From: Kalaharituber pfeilii
Taxonomy: Eukaryota; Ascomycota; Pezizomycetes; Pezizales; Pezizaceae
NCBI GenBank assembly: GCA_015179045.1
Contig: WHUZ01000017.1
Coordinates: forward strand, 682,001 to 746,000
Direction: 5' to 3'
DNA length: 64,000 nucleotides
The translations under genes and the position numbers were made by a program. The notes under the pieces were generated by a model. That model worked only from the letters and a program-made list of their open reading frames with translations, was not told where the DNA came from and did not search any database. Of this stretch, positions 10,525-19,861 are shown in pieces. The first letter of the stretch is position 1. Each line of letters begins with the position of its first letter.

Positions 10525-11097
10525 TATTTATTTTATTTTTATTTTTTATTTTTTTTATTTTTTTATATCAGTACACGCATGCCGCCCTAAGGGCTATGGC
10601 GAGATTAGGTACATGTAAAAAAAGAAAACATGACAGATAGGAAAGATAGGAATTAGTCAGTAATTTCGTGATCCCCGTGACTCAGCGTCCGTAATAGGAA
10701 GAGATAGGAAAAATTCGTAAGAGATAGGAAAAACCCCGCTCCCGAGACATCTATCCTGTCCTTATCCTTCGGCCCATTCCAATATTTCTATCAGGGGGTC
10801 CTTGTCCTTGTTCTTGGGTGGCGTCATCAGGTCTGTCCTTCCCCCTGGCCACTTCCGCTTCCAGGTCCTGCATCTAGTGAGCACGTGTGTGGTGGTCTCC
10901 TCCTCTTCGCCGTATCACCGGCACTCCGGACCGTCTGCTTTGCCGATGTCGTATTGCCATTTTCTCAGTAACTTGCCTCCCAGCAAGCCTGCCAGTGTTG
11001 AGACCCTTCGCCCCAGTCGTGTCAGTGGCCTGTAGCTTCGTTCCAATCGGTTCCTTTCCGTGGCTCTCCAGGACCTGGACAGTTGACGTATCCCTGC
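10525..11097 (-). mobile_element. 5'-truncated LINE family B copy
   Basis: T-rich start, then the family B tail reversed (CGCATGCCGCCCTAAGGGCTATGGCGAG). The minus strand then reads a LINE C-terminus: GIRQLSRSWRATERNRLE..., LLGGKLLRKWQYDIGKAD, GPECRWYGEEEETTTHVL. Its far end stops exactly at the hAT MITE. Confidence 0.75.
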
Positions 11098-11442
11098 TAG
11101 TGAGCGGCACCAGCCGAGCCAGCTCGAGCTCAAACGAGCCAAGATCATGCTTGTGTTTTTCTTGACAGCTCGCTAAAATGCTTAGCCAGTGCAAGGTTTC
11201 ATAAACTGTAAATACCTAATATAGTAATAATTAGAGACTTGGAGCTCATTCTGACCTACCAACAACTTCGAAATGCACAATTTAGCTCATAGTAGTGAGA
11301 AAGATGAAAATTTAGCTTAGTATAGTTTAGTTTGTCAATATTATGTATATAATCAATCCAGGCTCGAGCCGAGCTCACTTACTCACGAGCTGGCTCGAGC
11401 TCACCCTCCAGCTCGGCTCGAGCTAGCTCGTGCCGCTCACTA
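11098..11442. mobile_element. Non-autonomous hAT MITE, copy 1
   Basis: TAGTGAGCGGCAC at the left end and GTGCCGCTCACTA at the right, with GAGCTCGAGCC-type subterminal repeats. The inside is shared with the copy at 19571-19861 in opposite orientation. The 8-bp flanks (ATCCCTGC, CAGACCAG) do not match, so this copy is probably rearranged or old. Confidence 0.75.
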
Positions 11443-11459
11443 CAGACCAGGCATTACAA

Positions 11460-11578
11460 ACGAGACTACAGGCCGCATATGTGATATCTTTCTTGACAGT
11501 TCACCATGGAGACCACTCTTGAGACCTCATTCCGCCAGCTCTAGATACCGGTATCCTGTGCAAGACGGTGGATGCTGT
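11460..11578. repeat. Second copy of the possible copia LTR remnant
   Basis: Matches 8566-8690 in direct orientation (GAGACTACAGGCC...CCGCCAGCTCTAGATACCGGTA...GGATGCTGTTG). Confidence 0.45.
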
Positions 11579-11835
11579 TGACTCTTCTTACACCGGTAGC
11601 CAACTTCATTGGAGACGCCAGCTAATTCAAAGGCAGGGATTTCTTGTAAAGCCATTGTTATTTGTAACTAATGCACATATCACTCGTTTTTTTATCAGAA
11701 GCTCATACAGTGAGGCCATAAGAATATGAACGTAATAAACAACATGGCAATTCCATCGTATTTGAAATGGCAAGCGTTGGTTGATATTAAACACTAGTAT
11801 TATAAAAGATCCATTTAACCATAACAACAAAGCCT

Positions 11836-12960
11836 TTACAATACAGGCATGCGCGAGCAAACACCACCTCTGGTTGCAGCAATATATAAGATGCCGCGTC
11901 CGTCAGGTGCAGTGCCAGTGTACAAAGACTGGCGGAGAAACATTCCCGAACACCGAGAATTGCCCATCGCAGGCCCTGGCGTCACAGTTGCCCACATAGC
12001 CTTCCAGTTAGTGAGTAGGGCTCCTTGGTCATCGGGAATATTCACTTCCACGATCACCAGCCTTCTCCATACTATTCCATTTGACGTCGCCAATGGTGCC
12101 CAGTGCCCCCAAGCATTGTACAAAGGGTCAATTCCCAATGATGGGAGGTCATCTAGCGCAAAAAGTTCCAGGAATGTGGACCCGGTATTATCAAGTGTCC
12201 ACAGGTCCATTCGGTGACCCCCAAGCTTCCTAATGGATAGTAAGAACTACGTTCCAGTTAGGAGGGGGCCAACATGCTCTAAAAGGAGGGTTTTCCAACA
12301 TGGTGATGCTGGGGGGTGTCACTGGGGGCAAACATAGCTCTCGCGGCTTTCTGGTAGTGATGCCGTACTCCCTAAGTACCAATATCAGGACTCAACTTAA
12401 ATTGATTGCCAAAAACATTCACAATGCTTACACTCTCCTCCCACACACACCCTACCCCGCCCTCTTCTTGCTGCCATTTTGCCATGAGCTCCACTAGATT
12501 GATGTCTCGCGGGTCAACCAGCCCCGTTTTCTTTTTCCCATTAAACCAATACGAAACTTTCCATTCATCAATAGTAAGCTGCCCTGTCGTGTACGCAGTG
12601 ATGACTGCATTGACATTGGCGAGGCTGTCAGCATCCAGTTCTGGGATGCGTTTGAGGTCTTGCAGCTGCTTGACGCGGTAGCCGACATTGAACGGAAGTC
12701 CCCGGAGTTCCTCGGGCAATCTGCGTGTTGAAAGTTGGTGGTCAGCCTCCCTCAGCGACTTGGGCTCATTTTAGCATACTCCTCCTCCATAGTTAAAGAC
12801 TTGATATTTTCTAAGGCTTTTTGTGCATTCGCGACATTGTATCCCATAGCAATATGCTGTTCTAGTGCTTCAATGTATGCCGCTCGGTCACTGGTGATGT
12901 CCGTTAGCACTATCACATGAAGCCCGCAGCTAGTCAGAGTCTCACCCGAATGGGAGCGGA
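11836..12960 (-). CDS. Possible multi-exon gene of unknown function
   Basis: Three minus-strand segments look protein-coding in composition. About 12925-12760 reads VIVLTDITSDRAAYIEALE...NVANAQKALENIK. 12719-12372 opens after an acceptor-like CACGCAG with a GCTGAC branch site and reads LPFNVGYRVKQLQDLKRI...LTIDEWKVSYWFNGKKK. 12210-11836 is Trp-rich (MDLWTLDNTGSTFLELF...). The joins between them are not certain; the plus strand is also open over 11849-12217. I recognise no domain. It may be a real gene, a gene fragment or a coincidence of open frames. Confidence 0.35.
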
Positions 12961-13640
12961 GGAGGGATACACGGATCCACTGTAGAAGGAGTGTCCTCTG
13001 GAGCCTCCATCACCGCGTCAAGACCTTCAAATAGACAGAGAGGAGTGCGCGCACAGCAGGTTCTGGATGGATGCCGCTGCTAGTGGAAATGGATCCAGAT
13101 AGTCGATGGACTTGGCGTTGGCATGAGGCTAGTAGGTAAGTGATTAGTCATACTGTGGGGAACCCAGACACTGTGATGAAGTTAAGGTAATGACTACTGC
13201 ACTTACGTTGTAGTAGAATGATCATGTGCACAGAGCTGGATTTTCTTCCTTTATTACTATTTGGGTACCGCATTCATGCCCTATGGTAAGAAGCCTTCAA
13301 TGGTTAACTGCCGAATGCGTAGCAAATTTTATGGTTTCGTTCTCTTGCATGCACTGATTTCCGTCGCCCGGGTCCGCTATTTCGTTTCTAATTAAGACTG
13401 GCCATGTCAATACATTCAAGGCGGGCATAACTATGACACGCACTCAGGTAGGAAGCTCACAGCTCTATGGACATGTATTGCAACTAGTAGCAATTCTACA
13501 ATTGTATATATGTTCGGCGCCAAGGCCTGGGGTCAGTGTTAATCAATGGCCTGGGCCATTCGATTTTTCTTACATAACTCCTGGACGGACTGCGTCCTTC
13601 GAGTTGTGATCTAGGAAGCCTAATTTCTCGTTGTGCCTTA
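12961..13640. other. No supported gene
   Basis: Mixed-composition sequence with no recognisable frame, repeat or element end. Confidence 0.35.
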
Positions 13641-14310
13641 ACTGTTGTAGCCTCCCCACGAACATTGCTAGTTCGCGAACAGGAACCGGCCAATTCCTCA
13701 GTAGGCTGGCCGATTCGCGAATGGGCCGGCCCAACCGGCAACACTACGTCAGCATAGGTACCACTAGGTACCTCCTGGTGGCCACCAGCTATGAGCATAG
13801 GCTAACGTGCTACTGCTGTTGGTATAATTGATAAGCCAGTTACTGCCTACTAGCAGACCCCCTTTTAGTGCCAGATCGCCGTTAGAACATAGTGGCTGCT
13901 GGGATGTGCAACTCACTATTGACCACTGGCAAGTTACTACTATAAGCATATTTACTAGAATAATAGACCATGTATGGAATTTTTTTTGCTGCACTTGTAA
14001 AATTCTGTGGAGTAATAATGGGTTTTAGGTATGTTAATATTTACTGAACAATGCTAGAAAATTTATTTGATGTACTGTAGGTATTTGTCTTGCTCCATGC
14101 GAAATTTTAGAGTATTATCTATATAGACAGAGATATCCAGATTCCTGCGCTATTGTAGATAGTATTTTCTTGAGGTCATAGTGATGCCAAGCCTCTGATT
14201 TTGGGTGGTTGTATTGCCAGATAGGGTAATGAACATATGCTTGCAAACGCCAAGCATCTACTTTAGACAAGTGCTTATATAAAAAAAAATTCAACAACTT
14301 CAAGGCAATA
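13640..14310. repeat. Dispersed repeat R1, copy 1
   Basis: Homologous to 16965-17660: both begin with TTCGCGAA-centred palindromes (GGCCGATTCGCGAATGGGCC), then share GGTACCTC, GATAAGCCAGTTACTG and, further on, AGAGATATCC.GATTCCT. The first about 100 bp are GC-rich, the rest AT-rich. No transposase is visible. Confidence 0.65.
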
Positions 14311-15189
14311 TCCGATTGATATGATTCTTATAGCATTATATCTTCATTAGGTTTGGCTATTACAATCTGTGATATAAATTAAAGGCAAAACTTCTGCTGT
14401 ATTTTTGACCTCTTAGGTTTAATAAGTGCTAACGTTGTAGATTCTGAACAGGATTAAGATGTTATTAAAACAGTAGATAGTCAGAATATAAAACTTTCAT
14501 TTGAGTCTATTATTTATGAGTTAAGAATTTGTTGAGCTATAATAGCACATACTACTAGTTTACTATAAGTATGATTTTTCAAGTATTACTGTCAAAGTTT
14601 GCCACTTGCTAGAACTATTACTGGACTTACTACCATCACCATAAAACAACTCCGAACAAGTACTTGTTACTATTCTAATGATTTTATATCGAATGATCTA
14701 TCCTGAAAAATTTTAGAAATACATAATTATAAAAGGACTCTATTCTTTCGTTCTATGGCTCTCATTAATGCACCATTACCTACACCACCCATACCTTCAT
14801 ATGCATTACACACCCATATCGTCTACGTATTCCTACTAGTCAACTTCAGATTTCATGTACTCGGGGTAGGCTTAAGTCTTCAGAAGCGCGAAAAGTTGCA
14901 TACAATGTGACTGGGATAGTTGCTAGGATACAGTTCACCTGTTGGTTATGTAATACTTTACTTGTTATCCTACAGGCATTTCCTACACGTTACATGATTA
15001 AACATTTGTTTTCAACCAACTCGCACAACTCCATTTCCCAGTCACAGCCTCAAATCCCGCCGAAGCCTCATACAATAGTGAAATGAAAATCCGAGCTCGG
15101 CACACAAAGATTTCGGTCATGAAATTCACAATCGAGAAACTAAGTACTTGAGTTGAGCGTGTCTGAATTATTACTTTACATGATGAATA
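14311..15189. other. AT-rich intergenic stretch
   Basis: No gene, element end or tandem repeat recognised. Confidence 0.4.
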
Positions 15190-16190
15190 TGTGCCGGGCC
15201 ATTCGTAACAAACGTTCCAGTGGCCACTGGCCCGGACTACTCAATGGAACGCTGGTTCGTGACTGGCTAGGGCCACTCAGAATTTGAATTTTCTCATTCT
15301 ACCTACAATTCACCCTCTCAAACTCTCACACACACTCGCGTTTCCACACTTCCCACATCCACTGTTTGAAAAAAACAGCGTCACTAAAGACCCCTCCCTG
15401 CCACAGGAAAAAAACAGCTCTACCAAGGACCCCTCCAGCGACAGGAAAAAACAGCTTCATCAAGGACTGTCTCCGGCGAAAAAAAAAAAAAACAGCAGCA
15501 GCAAGGACCCCTCCGGCGACAGCAAAAACAGCTTCATCAAGGACCCCCTCCAGCGACAGGAAAAACAGCTTCATAGACCCCTCCGGCAAAAAAAAAAAAA
15601 AAAAAAGCTTCATAAAGGACCCCTCCGGCGACAGGAAAAAACAGCTACATTAAAGGCCCCCTTCTGAACCTCTTGCTAAAGCATTATTAACACATCTAGT
15701 ATGGTCTGATCCTTTGTCTTCTGAGGTTCCATTCGATATCTGTTTGTGTGGTCCCGAGATTGAATATATAGCTCGAATTGATGGCAAATTTTGGGTGTAA
15801 AAGGCTCCATAGGTAAAGATTGTTAAGGAATGAGGCTGAAAAGTAATTACCAGTTTAGGTACATAAGATAAGCTTGGTGTTGTATACTAGAGAAGTGTAT
15901 GGAACAGAATGCGATATATGTAGACTACATTCAAAATACCAACAGCATGGAAAAATATCAAGTTTAAATACTTGAGTAAATAAACAAAAAAATAAACAAA
16001 TGATCTAGACAATTACAATTTCGAACCTTCTAGTATTTTAACAGCCACCAACATACCAACATTCTGTTGTAGTTCTGTGCGCAGAACAAAAAGGTCAATG
16101 CATTGTACTAGTGTGTGATCATGAACCAGCGTTCCGTTCAGTAGTCCGGGCCAGTGGCCACTGGAACGTTGTTACGAATGGCCCGGCACA
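15190..16190. mobile_element. TIR element T1 (about 1 kb, non-autonomous)
   Basis: Terminal inverted repeats of about 72 bp: TGTGCCGGGCCATTCGTAAC at the left and its complement ending at 16190. Each arm contains CCAGTGGCCACTGG and GGAACGCTGGTTC. The flanks share AATA. The inside holds a 36-bp repeat array and AT-rich sequence without a transposase. A one-ended relative lies at 48921-49180. The superfamily is not clear. Confidence 0.75.
15366..15660. repeat. 36-bp minisatellite inside T1
   Basis: Seven to eight degenerate units of the type ACAGCTTCATCAAGGACCCC plus TCCGGCGACAGGAAAA, with A runs expanding to 15-20 A in two units. This yields long low-complexity open frames in several phases that are unlikely to be genes. 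Confidence 0.8.
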
Positions 16191-16474
16191 AATATACAAA
16201 AGAAGTGGCAAAGCGCTTCAAGAGTGGGATAAAATGATAAAAGAAAGACTCCTGTCATTAGTTAGAAGTGCGCCAGATTGGCTTTGGTGTTACAGTAGTC
16301 AGATGAAATTATGCAATACTTTATTGACTTGTATGCAGTAAAAAAATATGTGTGTTGTCTTTTTGTGTGCAAATCCCATACAAAAGTTCTGAAAACTTTT
16401 CGACAAACCTTCTTCACTTTCGACCCCCTGTCCAGTGGCATACATTAATGCATGCATAGCGCTTCTGGGTATTC

Positions 16475-16540
16475 CCCCCCCCCCCCCCTTTTTTTTTCCC
16501 CCTCACGTGACCCGCGTGCAGCTGTTCGGCATGGCAGGGC
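16475..16540 (-). mobile_element. Micro-retroposon, family A tail unit with C-run
   Basis: The expected poly(T) is replaced by a run of C, then T, then C; next comes TCACGTGACCCGCG...GGCATGGCAGGG. Flanking repeats are GGGTATTCCCC and GGGTATTTTCCCC. On the sense strand the tail would be mixed A and G. Confidence 0.7.
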
Positions 16541-16559
16541 GGGTATTTTCCCCTGCCCC

Positions 16560-16964
16560 GAGTACTTGTCAAGGTTTTTTGCTCTACTCATCACTGTAAA
16601 TGTATTTGCCAACAAATTACACACTCACATAGATGTGGTAAAAACAAGATTGGGAACTGCACAAATAAGGAGAATGAAAACAGAGTGATACTGATGTATA
16701 TAGTGCTATCGTTGTGTATGGGTAGTTCATTTATGTTGGTATAGCTCGCAAGTGAATAAGCGAGTAATAAAAATATACAACAGAGGGACATGGAAGTACA
16801 TTCATGTTCCTCACCAGGCTGGGTGTTCCTGGGCTGGCCGGGTTCTGTGGGGAATATATGGCGTTTGTCACGGGCCTACCAAGAGAGGCCGGGGATATCC
16901 ACCTGAGTTGACCCGTAAGGCTGCTAGTGACCATTCGGCCTGATCAACTGATAGCTACAGCGAG
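16560..16964. repeat. Dispersed repeat R2, copy 1
   Basis: Shares GGAGAATGA..., ACTGATGTATATAG, AAGCGAGTA and GTACATTCATGTTC...GTGTTCCTGG with 17690-18060. It is followed directly by R1 copy 2, so R1 and R2 may be parts of one larger element. Confidence 0.55.
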
Positions 16965-17660
16965 GTGTTCTGGCCCACCGACGAACATTGCGGTTCGCGA
17001 ACTGGCCAGGCCCATTCGCGAATAGGCCAATTCGTCAGTGGGCTGGCCGATTCGCGAATGGGCCAGCCCACCCGCGAACAATTTTTTTTTACAAGTATCA
17101 CTAGGTACCTCTGTGTGCTGCTAGTAATAAGTATAGAGAAACATTCTGCTACCAGCGTTAATTGATAAGCCAGTTACTGTGTGCTAGCACAGCCCTATTG
17201 CCACTGACAAGTTGCCACCTACAAGTTGCCACTTGAAAGTTGCTGTCGGTGATAAGTTGTTAATATGAGTAGCAAGTTGCTACTTCCTACCCACCTACTA
17301 GAAGATAATACAGACAATTTAATTAATAATTCACTACGCTTCTAGACTACTCTAGTCAAGAATACAAATTTGTAATCATAACTAAATTATTGTTAACCGA
17401 AACACTAGAAGAAAATTACTAAATATGCTTCTAGTATTCTTCTTACTCTAAGTGAAATTTTGGAGTGTTATCTTCATAGGTAGAGATATCCGGAATCCTC
17501 CGCCATTCTGGTATTATATTGAGGCAGTAACAGGGATTGCGTTGATGCCAAGAATGAAAATTTTGGTGGTTGTATTACCAGAACAGTAGATAATAAGGTC
17601 CCTGCAAGTGCCAAGTACCCACTTTAAGCAACCTCATCATGATAAAACTTGTCAAGATAA
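16965..17660. repeat. Dispersed repeat R1, copy 2
   Basis: Starts with three near-perfect palindromic blocks (GGCCCATTCGCGAATAGGCC, then GGCCGATTCGCGAATGGGCC) followed by AT-rich sequence matching 13760-14310. Confidence 0.65.
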
Positions 17661-17790
17661 AATTTCATGTTCTTGTCTAGATACCTGTTCTTCTCTTCGT
17701 TGTACAAACATGCATACGTCAAAAGGTTAAATGTTCTTATTCTTGTAATAAAAGCAATGCTGGTCAATGTACTAACCAGGAGAATGAGAG

Positions 17791-17850
17791 GTTTTTTTTT
17801 TTTTTTTTTTTTTCACGTGACCCCGCTTGTAGCTCCTCGCCATGGCAGGG
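17791..17850 (-). mobile_element. Micro-retroposon, family A tail unit
   Basis: Poly(T) then TTCACGTGACCCCGC...GCCATGGCAGGG between CAGGAGAATGAGAG at 17777-17790 and 17851-17864. Confidence 0.85.
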
Positions 17851-18060
17851 CAGGAGAATGAGAGTGAACATAGTGATGTATATAGAACTACTGTTTGTAC
17901 ATAGATGACTGCATAGGGGGATAGGAGACTGTGGAAATTGCTTAGTTAGCTGTATGATAGATCACTATTACATTAAATCATAAGCGAGTATATATATTAC
18001 ATATAGGTGCATCGAGGTACATTCATGTTCGCCGCTGGGCCAGGTGTTCCTGGCTGGGCT

Positions 18061-18097
18061 GGCCCCGTGAAAAACACCATATGTTTTTCACGGGGCC
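18061..18097. repeat. Perfect 16-bp inverted repeat (hairpin)
   Basis: GGCCCCGTGAAAAACA, a 5-base loop, then its exact complement. It lies within GC-rich repeat R2; there is no downstream T run on either strand that would suggest a terminator. Confidence 0.85.
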
Positions 18098-18184
18098 GGT
18101 CGGTCCGCGAATCGGAAAATGTTCGTCGGTGGGCCAGAACAGGTAGGCCGGCCGTGAGGTCCGCCCGCGCCGGTCCAGGCGGCC

Positions 18185-18849
18185 TGAATGTTTCAGGCCG
18201 GTCCAGGCCATTCAGGCCATTCAGGCCATTCAGGCCGCAGTGTGAGTTAAGTTATACAGTAGCTATATACAGAACGTACTCTAAATTCTACGTATACCTT
18301 ATTCTCTAATGTTTAGGATTTTGCTTGCTGATTTTACACCGCCAGTATCGCTTTCCATTAGCCATGCACAGCTTCACCATACTGTCAAATCCAACTTTGT
18401 CGCACCAGATTTTTGTAACCAAAATTCCAGAAGACTCGATATCGGCATCAGATTGGACTTCAGGGAATCGTCGATGCAAGATCAAAATTTGAACTGCACT
18501 ATGGAGAGTGAAGAATACTAAAAGAATCATCATCGCCAGTACCGGTGGTTGGGATGTCTGTCTCCCTGCAGTACTAATAAGAAATTAGTATATAGTCAAG
18601 CGATACAAAAAAAAAATTACTTACCTGAATACCTGCGAAAAGCGCTGCTCAATAAAAAAAAGTCTAGATAGTTATCCGAAAATATTGCAAGGTTCATATT
18701 AAATCCGTGTCCAAGTAACCTGAAGGTGGCCCCTGAAATAGCCTCGTAACCAGCCCTCCTGCCCCTGAAATTGCTTGAACGGCCTGAATGGCCTGGACGG
18801 CCTGGGCGGTTTCAGTCCTGGTCGGCGGCCTGGCCGGTTGGGAACACTG
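18185..18849. repeat. AGGCC-rich segment with a hAT-like right end
   Basis: CAGGCCATT is repeated three to four times at 18200-18236. A terminus CCTGGCCGGTTGGGAACACTG ends at 18849. That end matches the 91-bp foldback at 26492-26582 and the lone left end at 26021, so it is probably a remnant of the same hAT-like family. Small frames at 18306-18533 are not supported as genes. Confidence 0.45.
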
Positions 18850-19358
18850 TCTGTGGCTCAAAATTCGCTGATGATACTTCTCTAGCCACCCCCCCCCCTT
18901 GGCTGTTTAGACCCTTCCCGAATATCAACTATAGGTTTTCCTCGGCCGTGGCCCCGTATGCGAACTGCCCCACGACTCCTCATTGCAGTCCGCTTAGGTA
19001 CTCTATGTTTCTTCTCTTCTTGCTTCTATTTTTATACTCTTTCATATCTAATCATCTTTTTTCCTCAATAGCCTTTTTTTCCCTTCTTGATAGCATTCTG
19101 CTACTTCTCTGCTTTCTCAGGCTGTTTTTCTACTTTCAGGATCTTTTCCACTGCTGCTCTTAACTTCTTCACTATTACGAGTTCGTTGCAACCATAGGGT
19201 GAGTGGTCGGTCACTAGAAAAGTAACTACCTAAGACAAACCAAGGAGAACGTTAATCACGAGAAAAGAAGTCAGGAAGGAAAAAAAGGTGCAAGACACAA
19301 AACTGACAATTCTACTCCAAAGTCTCCTCATGTAATTCCAGCAGTAAGGAAGATCAAC

Positions 19359-19562
19359 TTACGTTTGGCGAGAAATAGCACCATACCGTTCACTTAGCAG
19401 CGTCACAATGGCTTCACGTCCAGTTTTAGCTGCCTACGCCAAAGGTGTCATACCATCTACATCCATTGAGTTTACATCCACATCCTCGCGCTCGAGAAGC
19501 AGTCGCACAATGGCCTCATGTCCTTTTGCAGCTGCCCATGACAATGGCGTGCGGCCTCTATT
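19359..19562 (-). pseudogene. Detached 3' end of NLR gene 1 (two ankyrin repeats)
   Basis: The minus strand continues the ankyrin array beyond the MITE: DNRGRTPLSWAAAKGHEAIV, then a last repeat ending LLSERYGAISRQT and TAA at 19361-19359. Where PLSWAA is expected, the codon is TAG instead of TGG, so even without the MITE the frame would stop here. Originally part of the gene ending now at 19859. Confidence 0.75.
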
Positions 19563-19570
19563 GTCCTTTG

Positions 19571-19861
19571 TAGTGAGCGGCACGAGCTAGCTCGAGCCTG
19601 GATTGATTATATACATAATATTGTCAAACCAAACTAAACTAAGCTAAATTTTCATCTTTCTCTCTACTATCAGGTAAATTGTGCATTTCGAAGTTGTTGG
19701 TAGGTCAGAATGAGCTCCAAGTCTCTAATTATTACTATATTAGGTATTTACAGTTTATGAAACCTTGCACTGGCTAAGCATTTTAGCGAGCTGTCAAGAA
19801 AAACACTAGCATGATCTTGGCTCGTTTGAGCTCGAGCTGGCTCGGATCGTGCCGCTCACTA
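19571..19861. mobile_element. Non-autonomous hAT MITE, copy 2, in the NLR ankyrin exon
   Basis: 291 bp with TAGTGAGCGGCAC / GTGCCGCTCACTA ends, flanked by an exact 8-bp duplication GTCCTTTG at 19563-19570 and 19862-19869, as for hAT transposition. No transposase. Same family as 11098-11442. Confidence 0.9.

Larger units (their letters stand above)
17691..18135. repeat. Dispersed repeat R2, copy 2
   Basis: Second copy of the segment at 16560-16964, interrupted by a micro-retroposon and ending in the perfect hairpin at 18061-18097. Confidence 0.5.

Noticed and set aside
15284..15667. Lys/Pro-rich open frames of about 127 codons in several phases.
   Set aside because: Product of the 36-bp array and A runs inside a non-autonomous TIR element; no start context or conserved domain.
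18771..19163. 130-codon plus-strand frame with a hydrophobic C-terminal half.
   Set aside because: It starts within AGGCC-rich hAT remnants and continues into pyrimidine-rich sequence that gives Leu/Phe/Ser by composition; no conserved motif.
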